Origin: Rhizobium laguerreae | Lineage (GTDB): Bacteria > Pseudomonadota > Alphaproteobacteria > Rhizobiales > Rhizobiaceae | DNA: 64,000 bases | NCBI RefSeq assembly: GCF_002008165.1 | Contig: NZ_MRDM01000014.1 | Location: 682,001-746,000, forward strand | Direction of reading: 5' to 3' | Translations under genes and position numbers: made by a program | Part shown: positions 27,671 through 36,574 of the stretch, in pieces | Numbering within the stretch: the stretch's first letter is position 1 | Layout: each line of letters begins with the position of its first letter | Notes under the pieces: model-generated | Told to the model about the DNA's origin: nothing | The model's input: the letters and a program-made list of their open reading frames with translations, nothing else | Databases searched by the model: none

Positions 27671-27926
27671 GAACTTCCTGCACGCCGGCTCGACGAGCCG
27701 CAGGACGACAGACGAAGGTGGCGGGGAACCGACCCCGCCGCCTCACGGACGACATGCCCTCACCAACCGCACGAATCGAGAGCGACGCGCCGTGTGTCGC
27801 AGCGGACTCCGCCAATACCGGCCAAATCAGACAGAATAATTGATTCGACGACCCCACCGCGCCGTGGTCAACTTGACCGTCACGTGTCCGCAATTCTCAA
27901 GACATCCAGAACCCAAGGAGCTTAAG

Positions 27927-28616
27927 ATGAGCAATGCACTGCGCAGCGAACCCCCCATTGAGACCCCGAGAACACAGCCCGTCGATACCAAGCTCGAGGT
28001 GGTCGTCATCCCCGTTTCCGACGTCGACCGCGCCAAACGTTTTTATGACGACCTGGGCTGGCGGCTCGACGCCGACTTCGCCAATGATGCCGACTTTCGG
28101 GTGATCCAGTTTACGCCGCCGGGCTCCGGCTGCGCGATCATCTTCGGCAAGAACGTCACCGCCGCCGCCCCCGGCTCCGCCCAGGGCCTCTACCTCGTCG
28201 TCTCCGACATCGAGGCCGCCCGCCGCGATCTCATCGCCCGCGGCGTCGAGGTCAGCGAAGTGTTCCGTGACGCGGCCGGCGTCTATGCCGGCAAGGACGA
28301 ACCATACCTGTTCGGGCGGCTCCGCATTGCCGGCCGCGATCCCGATCACCGCAGCTATCGCTCCTTTGCCTCCTTCAAGGATCCCGATGGCAACGGCTGG
28401 CTGTTCCAGGAAGTCACCACGCGCCTGCCGGGACGCATCGACGCCGACGGGACGACATTCACAACGTCGACCGATCTCGCATCAGCCATGCGCCGTGCAG
28501 CGACCGCGCACGGCGAACACGAGAAGCGAAACGGCGGCAAACACGACGAGAACTGGCCGGACTGGTACGCCGAATACATGGTCAGCGAACAGGCCGGCAA
28601 GCAGCTGCCCTTATAG
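27927..28616 (+). CDS. VOC (glyoxalase/bleomycin-resistance) family protein
   Basis: The 229-residue protein has one vicinal-oxygen-chelate domain, from LEVVVIPVSDVDRAKRFYDD to FKDPDGNGWLFQEV, then a C-terminal tail of about 55 charged residues (KHDENWPDWYAEYM) not typical of the basic fold. ATG 27927 has AAGGAG 6 bases upstream; an earlier open stretch has no start signal. Members bind a metal and act on lactones, thiols or aromatics; substrate unknown. Confidence 0.82.
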   Translation: MSNALRSEPPIETPRTQPVDTKLEVVVIPVSDVDRAKRFYDDLGWRLDADFANDADFRVIQFTPPGSGCAIIFGKNVTAAAPGSAQGLYLVVSDIEAARRDLIARGVEVSEVFRDAAGVYAGKDEPYLFGRLRIAGRDPDHRSYRSFASFKDPDGNGWLFQEVTTRLPGRIDADGTTFTTSTDLASAMRRAATAHGEHEKRNGGKHDENWPDWYAEYMVSEQAGKQLPL

Positions 28617-28824
28617 GCAAGGGCGGCGACGTCACGCAGACGGTGACATCATTTGAGAAGCGTCTCGGCGGGCAACGGCGCGGTGCTTTATCGCGCCTTC
28701 TTGGCGCACAGCGTTGATCGTCGAATTGGGCGTGGCACTGGCCAGCTCCTTGCCGGCTTGGTGATCTGCGTCTCCTGAGTCAGGCCCGAGAAGCCAAACA
28801 TTAGACATCGACGGCGGCGGGATC

Positions 28825-29364
28825 TCAGCCGCCATACCACATTCGCCGCAGCAGGTGATCACCGCGGACGAACTGGTGATAGAGCGCGGCGCTGGCATGG
28901 AAGACCAGCAGGCCGACAAGCAGGAAGGCGCCGAACCCATGCGGGCCACGCGGCGGATAGGTGGTGAAATCAGGCAGCGTGGCGCCGGCTGCCCCGAAGA
29001 CGGCGGGAGCAGCGCCGCTGAGGATCATCATTCCGATGCCGCTGGCAACCATGCCGAGAATGAAAATGTAGAAGGCGAGGTGAACAAAGCCCGCCAGCCG
29101 CTCCTGCCAGCGAGGCGATGCCTGCACCGGCGCAGGCTTGCGATCGAAACGCCACCACCAGACAATGCGGAGAGCCGTGAGAAGCAGGACGACGATCGCC
29201 ACCGGAATGTGGAAACGCAGCAGCCCGGCCTTGGTCACCGCGTCCATGGCGTTGGCAGCCCGGAAGCCGGAGCCGAGCAGCGCCAGGATCAGAACCGCAC
29301 TCAACCAGTGGATCGAGACCGCTATTGCGCCATGGCGATCAGGCCTGCTCTTCAACATCTCCAT
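28825..29364 (-). CDS. Cytochrome b561 family protein
   Basis: The 179-residue membrane protein has four hydrophobic helices and histidines placed for two b haems (HWLSAVLILALLG, HIPVAIVVLLL, HLAFYIF, HASAALYHQF). This is the bacterial b561/YodB pattern: an electron carrier between quinone and periplasmic or cytoplasmic partners. It overlaps the MarR gene by 26 bases and so is probably controlled by it. A start at 29358 is also possible. Confidence 0.88.
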   Translation of the reverse strand: MEMLKSRPDRHGAIAVSIHWLSAVLILALLGSGFRAANAMDAVTKAGLLRFHIPVAIVVLLLTALRIVWWWRFDRKPAPVQASPRWQERLAGFVHLAFYIFILGMVASGIGMMILSGAAPAVFGAAGATLPDFTTYPPRGPHGFGAFLLVGLLVFHASAALYHQFVRGDHLLRRMWYGG

Positions 29365-29815
29365 GTCCTTCCAGTTTGCTGCGCAGCGCCTTCATGACGG
29401 CATGCGTGGTTTTGATATCCTCGACCTGAAGCCCTTCCGAGAGCATGTCGACCCAGGGGGCCTGCAGGTGCATGGCGGTTTCATATGCCTGTTTTCCTCT
29501 GTCCGTCAGCACGACGAGCTGTGCCCGTCGGTGGTGCGGGTTGGGCTCGAACGCCAGAAGCCCTTCCTTCTCCAGATCGTTGACGATGCGCTGGACGTTC
29601 TGGCGGTTGGCCCCCATGTCGCGCGCCAGCCATGCGACCGGTTGTGGCCGGCCTGCTGTGATGACGGTGCCGAGGACATGCCAGCGGGCGCTGGTCAGGC
29701 CGAGCCCCTCGACGAGCTTGTCGCCGGCGTTGATCATCCGGTTATTGAGCCGGAAGAGATCCAGAATGAGGTCGGTCAAGGCTGTTCCGGCCGGGGTCCG
29801 TTGAGGTTCGTGCAT
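29339..29815 (-). CDS. MarR family transcriptional regulator
   Basis: The 158-residue protein has the MarR winged helix, with LTSARWHVLGTVITAGRPQPVAWLA, RQNVQRIVNDLEKEGLLAF and a wing NPHHRRAQLVVLTDRG. It precedes and overlaps the cytochrome b561 gene. An 18-bp palindrome (29835-29852) sits 20 bases upstream, between it and the divergent monooxygenase gene, and is its probable operator. Confidence 0.9.
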   Translation of the reverse strand: MHEPQRTPAGTALTDLILDLFRLNNRMINAGDKLVEGLGLTSARWHVLGTVITAGRPQPVAWLARDMGANRQNVQRIVNDLEKEGLLAFEPNPHHRRAQLVVLTDRGKQAYETAMHLQAPWVDMLSEGLQVEDIKTTHAVMKALRSKLEGHGDVEEQA

Positions 29816-29834
29816 TTGTCACCATAAAGCTATA

Positions 29835-29852
29835 TTGACACCATAGTGTCAA
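29835..29852. promoter_or_regulatory. MarR-type operator palindrome
   Basis: TTGACAC and GTGTCAA are perfect 7-base inverted arms with a 4-base centre, placed between the divergent MarR and monooxygenase genes. A related half, TTGACATCATG, occurs at 29879. Size and position fit a MarR dimer site. Confidence 0.7.
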
Positions 29853-29913
29853 ATTGATTATGTATCCATATCACCAGATTGACATCATGTAACCAAATCA
29901 GATGGAGTCGACC

Positions 29914-30284
29914 ATGTCGCTCATGCGCCCGATGGACCCTGCCTTCCCGATCGATCGCCAAATCGCGATCGATGCCTCCGCGATCGTCCTCATCAACCTC
30001 TTCACGCTCGACAAGGCCGATGAGCAGGCCTTCCTTGATGCCTGGCAGGCCGATGCGGCCTTCATGAAACGGCAGCCGGGCTTTATCTCGACCCAGATGC
30101 ATCGCGCCGTCGGCGAAAGTCCTGCTTATCTCAATTATGCCGTCTGGGAATCGACCGCCGATTTCCGGGCGGCATTCTCGCATCCGGAGTTTCGGGGGGG
30201 AAGCTCTCGGCCTATCCGTCCTCGGCGGTCGCCTCACCGCATCTCTTCCAGAAGGTCGCCGTGCCGGGCATCTGTGTGGCGTAA
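29914..30284 (+). pseudogene. Antibiotic-biosynthesis-monooxygenase (ABM) domain gene, frameshifted
   Basis: The first 95 residues read as an ABM-type protein: DASAIVLINLFTLDKADEQA, FMKRQPGFISTQMHRAVGES, NYAVWESTADFRAAFSHPEF. At a run of seven G (30194-30200) the frame breaks; with one more G (or two fewer) it continues KLSAYPSSAVASPHLFQKVA and stops at 30282-30284, the expected family length of about 124 residues. ATG 29914 has GGAG 6 bases upstream. Intact members are small quinol or aromatic monooxygenases. It faces the MarR regulator. Confidence 0.75.
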
Positions 30285-30358
30285 GCAAAGCGGCGGCGGT
30301 GGAGGCATGAAGTCCTTGAGCGTCGGGATGATCTCGGCCTCCGGCTCGCCGGAAGCTG

Positions 30359-31243
30359 TCATTGCGATGCGGAAGACATCTGCGACATCATCCAATCGGA
30401 AAATGCGAGCATGGCTGCTGTTGGCGGCCTTGATTGCAGTCGGGTCAGCCAATAGCTTCCCAGCGATATGGTCGTGGGAAAAGGTTGTCTGATAGCCCCC
30501 GAGGATAGATGTCTGGAAAACATCGACGGCGGTGCCAGAGCGATCCCCAGTCCTTGCAGAGCCGCCTCCATCATCGCCAGGGAAGAGTCGAAGACGATAC
30601 CGGCGTTTATCTGTGCCGCCGGCGGAACGTTCGCTGCGGCAAACCAGGTGCTCCACTCATCCGCTCGATAGCTCCGCAAAAGCGTCGCCTCGACCAGATC
30701 TGCAGGCGACCTTAAACGCTCCGCCAATTTGGGTGTGCACAGAGGAGAGAGCGGAGCCTCGAACAGACGCAGCGCCTCTGTGCCGTGCCAGGAGCCGCTG
30801 CCGAAGCGAATGGCAAAGTCCAGTCCCTCGGCCGCCATATCGACGCGATTATTGTTTGTCGAAACGCGCACATCGATGAACGGGTGCCGCAGTTGAAAAT
30901 CCGAAAGCCTTGGCAACAACCAGCCGACGGCAAACGTCCCGACCACGCCCAGGAACAGCAATTCCCGAACCTGCCCGGCTTCAATCCGGTCCAGCGTGAT
31001 CGCCATCTGATCGAAGGAATTGGTCAGGGTCGGCAAAAGAGCTTCGCCTTCTGCGGTGATTTTCAAGCCTCTTGGGAGGCGCTGAAAAAGCGCAGCCCCC
31101 AATCGCTTCTCCAGGCTTTTGACCTGCTGGCTGACAGCCGCCTGGGTAACGCAAAGCTCGATCGCAGCCCGGGTGAAGCTGAGATGTCTTGCCGATGCTT
31201 CGAAGGCCCTCAAGCCATTCAAGGGGAGGAATTGCCGAACCAT
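30359..31243 (-). CDS. LysR family regulator, GcvA/AmpR type
   Basis: The 294-residue protein has an N-terminal LysR helix-turn-helix (LPLNGLRAFEASARHLSFTRAA, VTQAAVSQQVKSLEKRLG, LFQRLPRGLKIT) and effector domain with GLDFAIRFGSGSWHG, the pattern shared by GcvA and AmpR. It is divergent from a class C beta-lactamase gene, the classic ampR-ampC arrangement, so it probably activates ampC in response to cell-wall fragments. The AmpR role is inferred from position. Confidence 0.85.
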   Translation of the reverse strand: MVRQFLPLNGLRAFEASARHLSFTRAAIELCVTQAAVSQQVKSLEKRLGAALFQRLPRGLKITAEGEALLPTLTNSFDQMAITLDRIEAGQVRELLFLGVVGTFAVGWLLPRLSDFQLRHPFIDVRVSTNNNRVDMAAEGLDFAIRFGSGSWHGTEALRLFEAPLSPLCTPKLAERLRSPADLVEATLLRSYRADEWSTWFAAANVPPAAQINAGIVFDSSLAMMEAALQGLGIALAPPSMFSRHLSSGAIRQPFPTTISLGSYWLTRLQSRPPTAAMLAFSDWMMSQMSSASQ

Positions 31244-31366
31244 CTTAGCCCTAGATTTTCTTGGATCTCCTCCGAGATATCATCGTTTGCTGCCGCAAAA
31301 CAGTGCCATAAAATGCCGTCCTCATGCGCCTTTGCGCTGATGAAGCTGCTTTTAGAGGATGAAGAA

Positions 31367-32524
31367 ATGACGCGTGATTGGATAGGAATTCTATCGGCCG
31401 CATTGGTCTCGACATGCATTTCCACAAGTGGCTTTGCGGCTGACGAGCTGAAACTGAAAGCCATCTCGGACGCCGCGATAAAACCAATCATGGATAAATA
31501 CAGCATTCCGGGCATTGCCGTTGCCATCACCGCTGACGGACAGAACCACATCTTCAACTACGGCGTCGAGTCGAAGGACACGGGCAGGCCCGTCACCTCG
31601 GCGACCATGTTCGAACTGGGATCGATCAGCAAAACCTTTACAGTCACCCTCACCTCCTACGCAGACGTGACCGGCCGACTTTCGCTGTCGGACAAGGCAA
31701 GCAAATATCTTCCGTCGATGAAGGGAAGGCCCTTCGGCGATGTCGTCCTGATGGATTTGGGCACCCATACGGCTGGTGGATTTCCGCTGCAAGTTCCCGA
31801 TGAAGTCAAAACCGAAAAGCAACTGATGGAGTATCTCGCAACCTGGAAACCATCATATGCCGCCGGAACGCACCGAACATACGCCAATCCAAGCATTGGC
31901 GCGCTCGGATATATAACGGCAAAAAGCATGGGCAAAGACTTCGCAGCTCTTATGGAAGAGCAATTGTTTGCTTCTCTCGGGTTGACGAGCACGTATATCA
32001 ATGTGCCGAAATCGAAAATGGCCGACTATGCCCAAGGCTACAAGCGAAGCGGCGAGCCGGCTCGGATGACACCCGCCACTCTTTCGTCCGAGGCCTATGG
32101 AGTGAAATCCACAGCAGGCGACATGATCCGGTTCATCGACGCGAATATGGGACTGGTCGAATTGGACGATAAGCTCCAGCAGGCGATCACGAATACGCAC
32201 ACGGCATACTTCGATGTCGGCGCGATGGCCCAGGACCTTATTTGGGAACAGTATTCCTATCCTGCGACATTGACGACGTTGATGGACAACAATTCCAGCG
32301 CGATGCTCAAGACCATCCCCGTCAAGCAACTGATGCCGGCAATGAAACCGCGCGACGATGTGTGGATCAATAAAACCGGCTCAACGAATGGTTTCGGCGC
32401 ATATGTCGCGTTCGTCCCGAAAGAGCGGCTCGGTATCGTCATTCTGGCCAACAAAAACTATCCCAACGAGGACCGCGTCTCCGCCGCTTACCAGATACTG
32501 ACTGATATAATTTCGGCGCGCTGA
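31367..32524 (+). CDS. ampC: Class C beta-lactamase
   Basis: The 385-residue protein has a signal peptide ending at about residue 25 (SGFA) and all three class C motifs: S86-x-x-K89 in GSISKTF, Y172-A-N174 in RTYANPS and K336-T-G338 in NKTGSTNGFG. The TAGGFPLQVPDEV segment also matches AmpC. It hydrolyses beta-lactams in the periplasm. ATG 31367 has AGAGGATGAAG upstream. The divergent LysR regulator suggests inducible expression. A dispersed palindromic repeat follows the stop. Confidence 0.92.
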   Translation: MTRDWIGILSAALVSTCISTSGFAADELKLKAISDAAIKPIMDKYSIPGIAVAITADGQNHIFNYGVESKDTGRPVTSATMFELGSISKTFTVTLTSYADVTGRLSLSDKASKYLPSMKGRPFGDVVLMDLGTHTAGGFPLQVPDEVKTEKQLMEYLATWKPSYAAGTHRTYANPSIGALGYITAKSMGKDFAALMEEQLFASLGLTSTYINVPKSKMADYAQGYKRSGEPARMTPATLSSEAYGVKSTAGDMIRFIDANMGLVELDDKLQQAITNTHTAYFDVGAMAQDLIWEQYSYPATLTTLMDNNSSAMLKTIPVKQLMPAMKPRDDVWINKTGSTNGFGAYVAFVPKERLGIVILANKNYPNEDRVSAAYQILTDIISAR

Positions 32525-32530
32525 TCCGGT

Positions 32531-32625
32531 AGAGCATGATGCCGAAAAGTGTTCATGCTCTAACTATGTAATTCAGAACAGGATTGAGATTTTAGGCCGA
32601 CCCGGCCTAAAATCATCCTGTTCTG
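32531..32625. repeat. Dispersed rhizobial palindromic repeat, copy 1
   Basis: This begins AGCATGATGCCGAAAAGTGT and contains nested inverted repeats: CAGAACAGGAT (32574-32584) with ATCCTGTTCTG (32615-32625), and ATTTTAGGCCG (32589-32599) with its complement (32603-32613). A second copy lies at 46162-46272. It fills the gap between the convergent ampC and DUF1194 genes and could act as a terminator. Confidence 0.8.
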
Positions 32626-32628
32626 GCA

Positions 32629-33405
32629 TCAACGGTCGAAGATGTCCCGCCACTGCTTCTCACCGATCAGGCAGTCGGCACCCGCCTCGGCGCCGGCTGT
32701 TTCCTGCACCGTCGCCGCCGGGGAAATGCCGCTGATCTCCAGCACCAGCTTGCGGCGCACGGCAACGGCGAAATCCTCGATTTTGCGGACAGGCAGCACA
32801 AAGGCGCCGGGACCGCCGATCACGCAATCCGCATAATATTTATCGAGCCCGTTGGGCGCATCGGAAGGCCGCAGCATGATGGCGAGGCCATTGATAATCA
32901 TGCCGGCTTCTATCGCCTTGTCGCGGGCGGGGGTGACAGGATCGCCGGAATTGTTCGGCCCATCGCCGGAGACATCGATCACCTGCCGCCTGGACTGAAA
33001 GGGACTGGAAACGATCATGCTGGCGCCCTGGGCGATCGCGGTGGAGATCGATGTGCGCCGCTGCGTGGCAATCGGCCGGGCTTCGAGCTTGTCGGCAAAA
33101 GCGATCGCGTCCTCTTCAGTCTCGATCACCTGCCAGTCGATGACGGAATCCTGGACGACATAGCCTGCCCATTCGAAATAGCTGATGGCGATGCGGCCGG
33201 TCAGCCCGCCCTTGACCGCGTCGATGAATTCCTTGTGCTTGAGCGCTTCGACATAGCCCTCGCGCTGGATCCCGATCTCCTCGAAATCCATCGACCGCGA
33301 GGTGTCGACGGCAAGTACGAGGGTCACATCGACCTCGCTTTCCCCCGCTTGCGCGATGGGGACGATGCCGGAAAGACTCATGAGCACCGCAAGTGTCGTC
33401 AGCAT
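32629..33405 (-). CDS. DUF1194 family exported protein (von Willebrand A-like)
   Basis: The 258-residue protein has a signal peptide (MLTTLAVLMSLSG...IAQA) and then VDVTLVLAVDTSRSMDFEE, a MIDAS-like DxSxS motif, with SGDGPNNSGDPV further on as in DUF1194. The family is predicted to be periplasmic or secreted; function is unknown. A GTG at 33450 would lengthen the signal peptide by 15 residues; neither start has a clear ribosome binding site. Confidence 0.8.
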   Translation of the reverse strand: MLTTLAVLMSLSGIVPIAQAGESEVDVTLVLAVDTSRSMDFEEIGIQREGYVEALKHKEFIDAVKGGLTGRIAISYFEWAGYVVQDSVIDWQVIETEEDAIAFADKLEARPIATQRRTSISTAIAQGASMIVSSPFQSRRQVIDVSGDGPNNSGDPVTPARDKAIEAGMIINGLAIMLRPSDAPNGLDKYYADCVIGGPGAFVLPVRKIEDFAVAVRRKLVLEISGISPAATVQETAGAEAGADCLIGEKQWRDIFDR

Positions 33406-33518
33406 TGGCAATCCAATCCCTGCGCCATGCAAGCCGGCGAACTCTAACACAGCTTGGCCGAGGGAGGACGCTCGCCCACGCGCACGGCTTCAATTTTCGG
33501 TGATGGAATCGGAAGCCT

Positions 33519-34421
33519 TCAATGCAAGGGAAGCCACAAGGGGGTCTTCCATGCTTTCAGCGCCTCGAGAAAGACCTGCAATCGGGAGGGCAGGAAGCGG
33601 CGCGTGGGATAGACGGTGTGCACGAAAATTTCCTCGGACGACCAGTCCGGCAGCAGGCGGACAAGTTCGCCTCTTCTGATCTGTTCGTCGCAATAAGTCG
33701 AAGGAAGCAGGCCGATGCCGTGTCCGCGATAGGTAAAGGCGCTCACCGCATCGAAATCCCGGCTCGATACCGGCCCCGACACATGCAGGCGAACCGATTT
33801 GCGACGGCTCACGAGATGCCATTCTGCCTCGCCGTTGCGGCCGTTCAAGAGCACGCACTGATGGTCCTTCAGGTCTTCGGGCTTCAAGGGAAGCACCCTG
33901 GCCTTCAGATAATCCGGTGCGGCGACCAGATAGCGCACGCTCTTGCCGAGCCGCTGCGCCACGATGGAGGAATCCTTAAGATCGCCGAAGCGGATGGCGA
34001 GATCGATGTTCTCCGCGATCAGATCGAGGAACAGGTTGGTGACGAAGAGATCGAGCTGGATATTGGGATAAGTCTTCAGGAAGGATGAGATGAATTCGTA
34101 GAAGACTTCCTGCCCGAAGATGACGGGCACGGAGATCTTCAGCAGACCTTCCGGTTTTCTCTGTGTCTCGGTGAGCGCCTGCTCGGCGTCGACGAGATGG
34201 GCGAGCGGTTCGCTGCACCTGTCGTAATAGGCGCGGCCTTGCGCGGTCAGGCTCAGTTTGCGGGTCGTCCGCTGTATGAGCGTCACGCCGAGCTGCTCCT
34301 CCAGCGACGTCACCTTCCGGCTGACGGTCGATACCGGCATGCCGAGGGAATGGGCAGCGCGGCTGAAGCTGCCATACTGCGCCACCTTCACGAAAACGGC
34401 GATGTCGTTCAGATCGGCCAT
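33519..34421 (-). CDS. LysR family transcriptional regulator
   Basis: The 300-residue protein has the LysR helix-turn-helix (MADLNDIAVFVKVAQYGSFS, SLGMPVSTVSRKVTSLEEQLG, RTTRKLSLTAQG) and an effector domain with NIDLAIRFGDLKDSSIVAQRLG. The family likeness is to the CrgA/DsdC group. It is divergent from the SDR-RidA pair, about 195 bases away, and probably regulates it. Confidence 0.9.
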   Translation of the reverse strand: MADLNDIAVFVKVAQYGSFSRAAHSLGMPVSTVSRKVTSLEEQLGVTLIQRTTRKLSLTAQGRAYYDRCSEPLAHLVDAEQALTETQRKPEGLLKISVPVIFGQEVFYEFISSFLKTYPNIQLDLFVTNLFLDLIAENIDLAIRFGDLKDSSIVAQRLGKSVRYLVAAPDYLKARVLPLKPEDLKDHQCVLLNGRNGEAEWHLVSRRKSVRLHVSGPVSSRDFDAVSAFTYRGHGIGLLPSTYCDEQIRRGELVRLLPDWSSEEIFVHTVYPTRRFLPSRLQVFLEALKAWKTPLWLPLH

Positions 34422-34615
34422 GCGTTGATTTTTGCATGGATGCAAAAGAGAATCCAGATATTTCCATCTAATCGGGTAATGAAGTTTTCGCCATATTCAC
34501 CTTGCGAAAACAACCACAACCGATGGAGGCGCATTCGCAGCAGCCCCATCTCGAGCGACCCCCGCCTTTGCAACCGCAAGGCCCGCGTTGCCCGAACCAG
34601 ATTATGGAGATCAGC

Positions 34616-35341
34616 ATGACTACGAGAAAAACAGTCATCGTCACGGGCGCCTCCCAGGGTATCGGAGCCGGCCTCGTCAACGCCTTCATCCAGCGCGACT
34701 ACAATGTCGTCGCTACCTCGCGCCAGGTCAGTGCTTCGGAGGCTTTCCAAGCCTCGGACAGGCTGGCGCTCGTCGATGGCGACATCGGCGATGCCGAAAC
34801 CGCAGCGCTGGTGGCAAGGACTGCGATCGATCGCTTCGGCTCGATCGACGCACTCGTCAACAATGCCGGCATTTTTCTAGCCAAGCCATTCGTTGAGTTC
34901 ACGATGGCCGACTTCGAGAAATTGTCCTCGACCAATCTCGAAGGCTTCATCCACCTGACCCAACAGGTCGTCAGGCAGATGCTCGCGCAGAAAACGGGCG
35001 GCAGCGTCGTCAGCATCACCACGCCATTGACCGATCATCCGATCGCCGGCTTCTCCGCCTCAGTCTCGATGATGACAAAGGGCGGCATCAACGCCATCTC
35101 CAAGAACCTGGCGATGGAATATGCGAACGAGCGAATTCGCTTCAATATCGTCGCTCCGGGTGTTGTGGACACGCCGTTGCACAAAGACAACCCGAAGGAC
35201 TTCCTGAGCACTCTGTCGCCGATGGCAGGCATTTCCAATGTCGAGGAGATCGCCGATGCGGTCGTCTTCCTCACCGAAGCTCCGCGTGTCACCGGGGAGG
35301 TGCTGCACGTCGACGGCGGCGCACATCTGGGCAAATGGTAG
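34616..35341 (+). CDS. Short-chain dehydrogenase/reductase
   Basis: The 241-residue protein has the SDR cofactor motif TGASQGIGAG (residues about 9-18), NNAGIF, a catalytic Ser in the GFSASVSMMTKGG stretch and the C-terminal DGGAHLG. The usual catalytic Y-x-x-x-K reads as S-M-M-T-K here: the Lys is present but the Tyr is replaced by Ser, a possible loss or change of activity. ATG 34616 has GGAG 6 bases upstream. Its stop overlaps the RidA-like start. Confidence 0.85.
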   Translation: MTTRKTVIVTGASQGIGAGLVNAFIQRDYNVVATSRQVSASEAFQASDRLALVDGDIGDAETAALVARTAIDRFGSIDALVNNAGIFLAKPFVEFTMADFEKLSSTNLEGFIHLTQQVVRQMLAQKTGGSVVSITTPLTDHPIAGFSASVSMMTKGGINAISKNLAMEYANERIRFNIVAPGVVDTPLHKDNPKDFLSTLSPMAGISNVEEIADAVVFLTEAPRVTGEVLHVDGGAHLGKW

Positions 35342-35823
35342 ACCATGCAAAAGCGCAGGCAGCCGGCGCGGAACGGCGGCTGCAGGATCTCGGCATCGCC
35401 CTTCCCCCACCGCCGACGCCCTTGGGCGCCTATGTCGAGGCGGTCAGAACCGGCAAGCTGGTCTTCTTCAGCGGTATGCTGCCGGTCGTCGACCGCAAGC
35501 CCCGCTATATCGGCCGCGTCGGCGGCGCGCTGACGGCCGAAGACGGCAGGAAGGCCGCCGAGACAGCGACCCTTAGCGCCCTTGCGGCCGCCAGGGAATA
35601 TCTCGGCTCGCTGGACAGGGTGGCAAAGGTCGTCAAGCTCGGCGTCTACATCGCCACCGAAGGCGATTTTCGCGACCACCCAAAGGTCGCCGACGGGGCA
35701 TCCGAAATGCTGCTCCAGGTCTTCGGCGAAGACAAACTCTCCGGCCGTATCGTCCTCGGCGTGGCCAGCCTGCCGTTAGGCGTGCCGATCGAGCTCGAGC
35801 TCGTTCTCGAGATCGAAGATTGA
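35335..35823 (+). CDS. RidA (YjgF/YER057c/UK114) family protein
   Basis: The 162-residue protein has the RidA-like pattern: GAYVEAVRTGKLVFFSGMLP, AAETATLSALAAAREYLGSLDRV and VGVYIATEGDF in the variant LGVYIATEGDF. The family deaminates reactive enamine intermediates or binds small metabolites. It overlaps the end of the SDR gene, so the two are translationally coupled. A small GC-rich hairpin (35830-35849) follows. Confidence 0.85.
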   Translation: MVDHAKAQAAGAERRLQDLGIALPPPPTPLGAYVEAVRTGKLVFFSGMLPVVDRKPRYIGRVGGALTAEDGRKAAETATLSALAAAREYLGSLDRVAKVVKLGVYIATEGDFRDHPKVADGASEMLLQVFGEDKLSGRIVLGVASLPLGVPIELELVLEIED

Positions 35824-35829
35824 ACCGGC

Positions 35830-35849
35830 GGGCGCGCCTCGGCGCGCCC
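35830..35849. terminator. GC-rich hairpin between convergent genes
   Basis: Nine-base arms GGGCGCGCC (35830-35838) and GGCGCGCCC (35841-35849) directly after the RidA-family stop. No T-run follows, so termination is uncertain. Confidence 0.45.
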
Positions 35850-35904
35850 TGCATTCTTGGCCGCGCCTGCGATCGGCGCATTCGCTGGTTCGCCGCTTAC
35901 TCCC

Positions 35905-36444
35905 TCACAAAGCAATCAACAGCAGCACATAGGCGATCACGCTTACCATCAGCCCACGAAACGCGAAGGTGACGCAGCGGTATTTGTTGCGGGCGATGGC
36001 CGAAAGAATGTTGGCGTTTTCGAGATATTGGTCGAAGAGGTAGCGCTCGTCACGGCGAAGCGCGGCCTCGAAGAACATATCGCGATGATCAGGCCAGGCG
36101 CCCCAGAATAGCGAGGTTGAGGTGCCGAGACGCCGCGGCAGCACGACAAGAATCGCCGAGAGGATCGAGAAGACCGAGGCTGAGGCAAGCAGGCCGGAAA
36201 AGAGCATGCTGCCCGGTGTGCCGCCGGTGTAACGCGTCAGGCTGAACACGGCCCTCACCTCGCTGGAGCTCACCAGAAAGGCGAGCATGAAAGTAAAGAT
36301 ATAGGCGGCCTTTTGGTCGGATATCTTGATCTGATCATAAAATATGTCGTTGATTTTCTTGATATGATCGAAATACTCGGTGCTGACGTCCCCGCTTGAG
36401 GGCTTGCTCAGCATAACCTCAGTGGCATTTTCAAATTCACTCAC
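35905..36444 (-). CDS. Pycsar membrane effector-like protein (DUF5706/PycTM type)
   Basis: The 179-residue protein has the PycTM layout: an N-terminal helix, SDQKAAYIFTFMLAFLVSS (residues 42-60, DxKA motif leading into the first membrane helix), a second membrane segment (about 80-103) ending in a VLPRRLG turn, a cytoplasmic FFEAALRRDERYLFDQYLENANILSAIARNKY region, and a third hydrophobic segment at 160-178. In Pycsar defence this fold is a cyclic-nucleotide-gated membrane-disrupting effector. GTG 36444 is preceded by GGAG with 7-base spacing. It is divergent, 130 bases from the operon encoding a nucleotide cyclase. Many DUF5706 proteins have unproved roles. Confidence 0.65.
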   Translation of the reverse strand: MSEFENATEVMLSKPSSGDVSTEYFDHIKKINDIFYDQIKISDQKAAYIFTFMLAFLVSSSEVRAVFSLTRYTGGTPGSMLFSGLLASASVFSILSAILVVLPRRLGTSTSLFWGAWPDHRDMFFEAALRRDERYLFDQYLENANILSAIARNKYRCVTFAFRGLMVSVIAYVLLLIAL

Positions 36445-36574
36445 CTGAATACTCCATACCCCAAAGTGTTTCCCTGATATTACACTTGACGACGAAAGCA
36501 AGAACACGTGTGCAACATACTTGACTTTTCCACTCTACACGGACAAAGGGGAAGCGGGGTATGGGGTCGAGGAC

